From Verrucomicrobiaceae bacterium (lineage in GTDB: Bacteria; Verrucomicrobiota; Verrucomicrobiia; Verrucomicrobiales; Akkermansiaceae): a stretch of 64,000 nucleotides of DNA. Within the stretch, counting starts at the first letter, position 1. Every line of letters begins with the position of its first letter. The notes under the pieces are model-generated. The model searched no databases. It was given only the letters and a program-made list of their open reading frames with translations, and had not been told where the DNA came from. Where the stretch lies: positions 1-64,000 of the forward strand of contig JAIXPW010000020.1 in NCBI GenBank assembly GCA_027485995.1, written 5' to 3'. Both the position numbers and the translations under genes were made by a program. Positions 63,513-64,000 of the stretch are shown here, piece after piece.

Positions 63513-64000
63513 TCAGTTTTTTGTGGGGGTGGTGGCTAGGCAGGTGTAATACTCGCTTCCGCCGTAGTAGATCCACCACTTACCATTGTGGCGGGTCAAC
63601 CCGTTGAAGAAAATACAGTCGGCAAAACTGGAAATGGGGTGATGCGGCGCCTCGGCGGTGAAGCCGTTCTCGAACGGATACTTCTTCTCCGCAAACAGGG
63701 GCGAGCGGGGCAGATAAGCCGCCGGCTTGAGCCAATCCTTTTTCGTCAGAAGAAGCTCACCAACCGCGTAGAAGTGCCCGGTGTGAGCACCGCCGGTAAA
63801 GAGAATGATATTATCGGGGTGAGTTGGGTCGTAGTCAGCCAGTGCAAAGCAGGTTTCTCCGCCGGGCATCAGGTTCGGATTCTTCTCCGATTTCCAATGG
63901 ATCATGTCGGGAGAATAGGCGACAAGGTTGTGATCCAGGTACATTACATATTTACCATTGATCTTGATCGCTTCGTTTTGCGGATTCTGTAACACAACGC
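63513..64000 (-). CDS. five-bladed beta-propeller glycosidase-like protein (5' part beyond window edge)
   Basis: Open to the right edge, this frame gives the last 160 or so residues. 'NEAIKINGKYVMYLDHNLVA', 'YSPDMIHWKSEKNPNLM', 'FTGGAHTGHFYAVGELLLTK', 'DCIFFNGLTRHNGKWWIYYG' and 'GSEYYTCLATTP' show the repeated KxxGxYYMYY...S.D.xxW pattern of GH43/GH130-type propellers. 'GKWWIYYGGSEYYTCLAT' is very like the C-terminal end of GH130 phosphorylases/hydrolases. The catalytic residues lie mostly outside the window. It ends 18 bp before the ATG at 63495 of the F5/8-type gene, so the two are probably co-transcribed. Confidence 0.75.
   Translation of the reverse strand, partial: VVLQNPQNEAIKINGKYVMYLDHNLVAYSPDMIHWKSEKNPNLMPGGETCFALADYDPTHPDNIILFTGGAHTGHFYAVGELLLTKKDWLKPAAYLPRSPLFAEKKYPFENGFTAEAPHHPISSFADCIFFNGLTRHNGKWWIYYGGSEYYTCLATTPTKN

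Overview
The window reads as chromosome of a Verrucomicrobiota bacterium, most like the Luteolibacter/Haloferula side of Verrucomicrobiales. This rests on gene content only: three giant diheme PSCyt1-DUF1549-DUF1553 (PSD1) proteins, two Tat-exported DUF1501 proteins, secreted beta-propellers with fused cytochrome c, and a dense array of exported glycoside hydrolases with LamG and F5/8-type modules. No rRNA or taxonomic marker is present.

Layout. 1-8.45 kb is ordinary high-GC gene content: a sugar isomerase/epimerase (cut by the edge), a Gfo/Idh/MocA oxidoreductase, an MFS transporter, a PH-domain membrane protein, a small lipoprotein, and a minus-strand ABC importer operon of the ferric-iron type (ATPase, binding protein, fused double permease). 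A tRNA-Leu with anticodon AAG follows at 8.6 kb. The next 1.8 kb (8.7-10.4 kb) is decayed DNA with a broken TPR gene and an IS3-family OrfA remnant. It looks like the left border of an accessory polysaccharide-degradation island.

The island (10.5-63 kb) has several blocks. (a) A minus-strand run at 20.45-10.46 kb: secreted TIM-barrel isomerase-like protein, GH95-like protein with inserted LamG, GH127-like protein, NHL/SMP-30 propeller, and a LamG multidomain putative hydrolase. (b) A divergent plus-strand operon at 20.9-28.8 kb: PSD1, DUF1501, propeller-cytochrome. (c) A long minus-strand deoxysugar block at 46.7-28.8 kb: GH78, GH5-like, GH106, L-arabinose-isomerase-like enzyme, decayed rhaT, GH78 fragment, intact GH78, deleted GH95, intact GH29, intact GH95 and a GH29 fragment. 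(d) A minus-strand operon at 53.5-47.2 kb: cytochrome c/PA14, propeller, PSD1. (e) An unknown secreted protein on the plus strand, then a minus-strand SGNH esterase, DUF1501-PSD1 pair, an F5/8-type protein and a truncated beta-propeller glycosidase. The enzyme set (fucosidases, rhamnosidases, arabinofuranosidase-like) points to a plant- or algal-type glycan rich in L-fucose, L-rhamnose and L-arabinose. I saw no sulfatase.

Two points stand out. First, a long palindromic site (TTGTCAYGTGACG, six bases, CGYCACAWG) occurs three times, only in intergenic DNA. In each case it has the same orientation toward the downstream operon: PSD1 operon b, rhamnosidase operon c, and cytochrome operon d. This suggests one undescribed regulator controlling both sugar release and the periplasmic cytochrome systems. 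Second, block c contains four broken genes that duplicate the function of intact neighbours or belong to the same sugar pathway (GH29, GH95, GH78, rhaT). It is a locus in active turnover.
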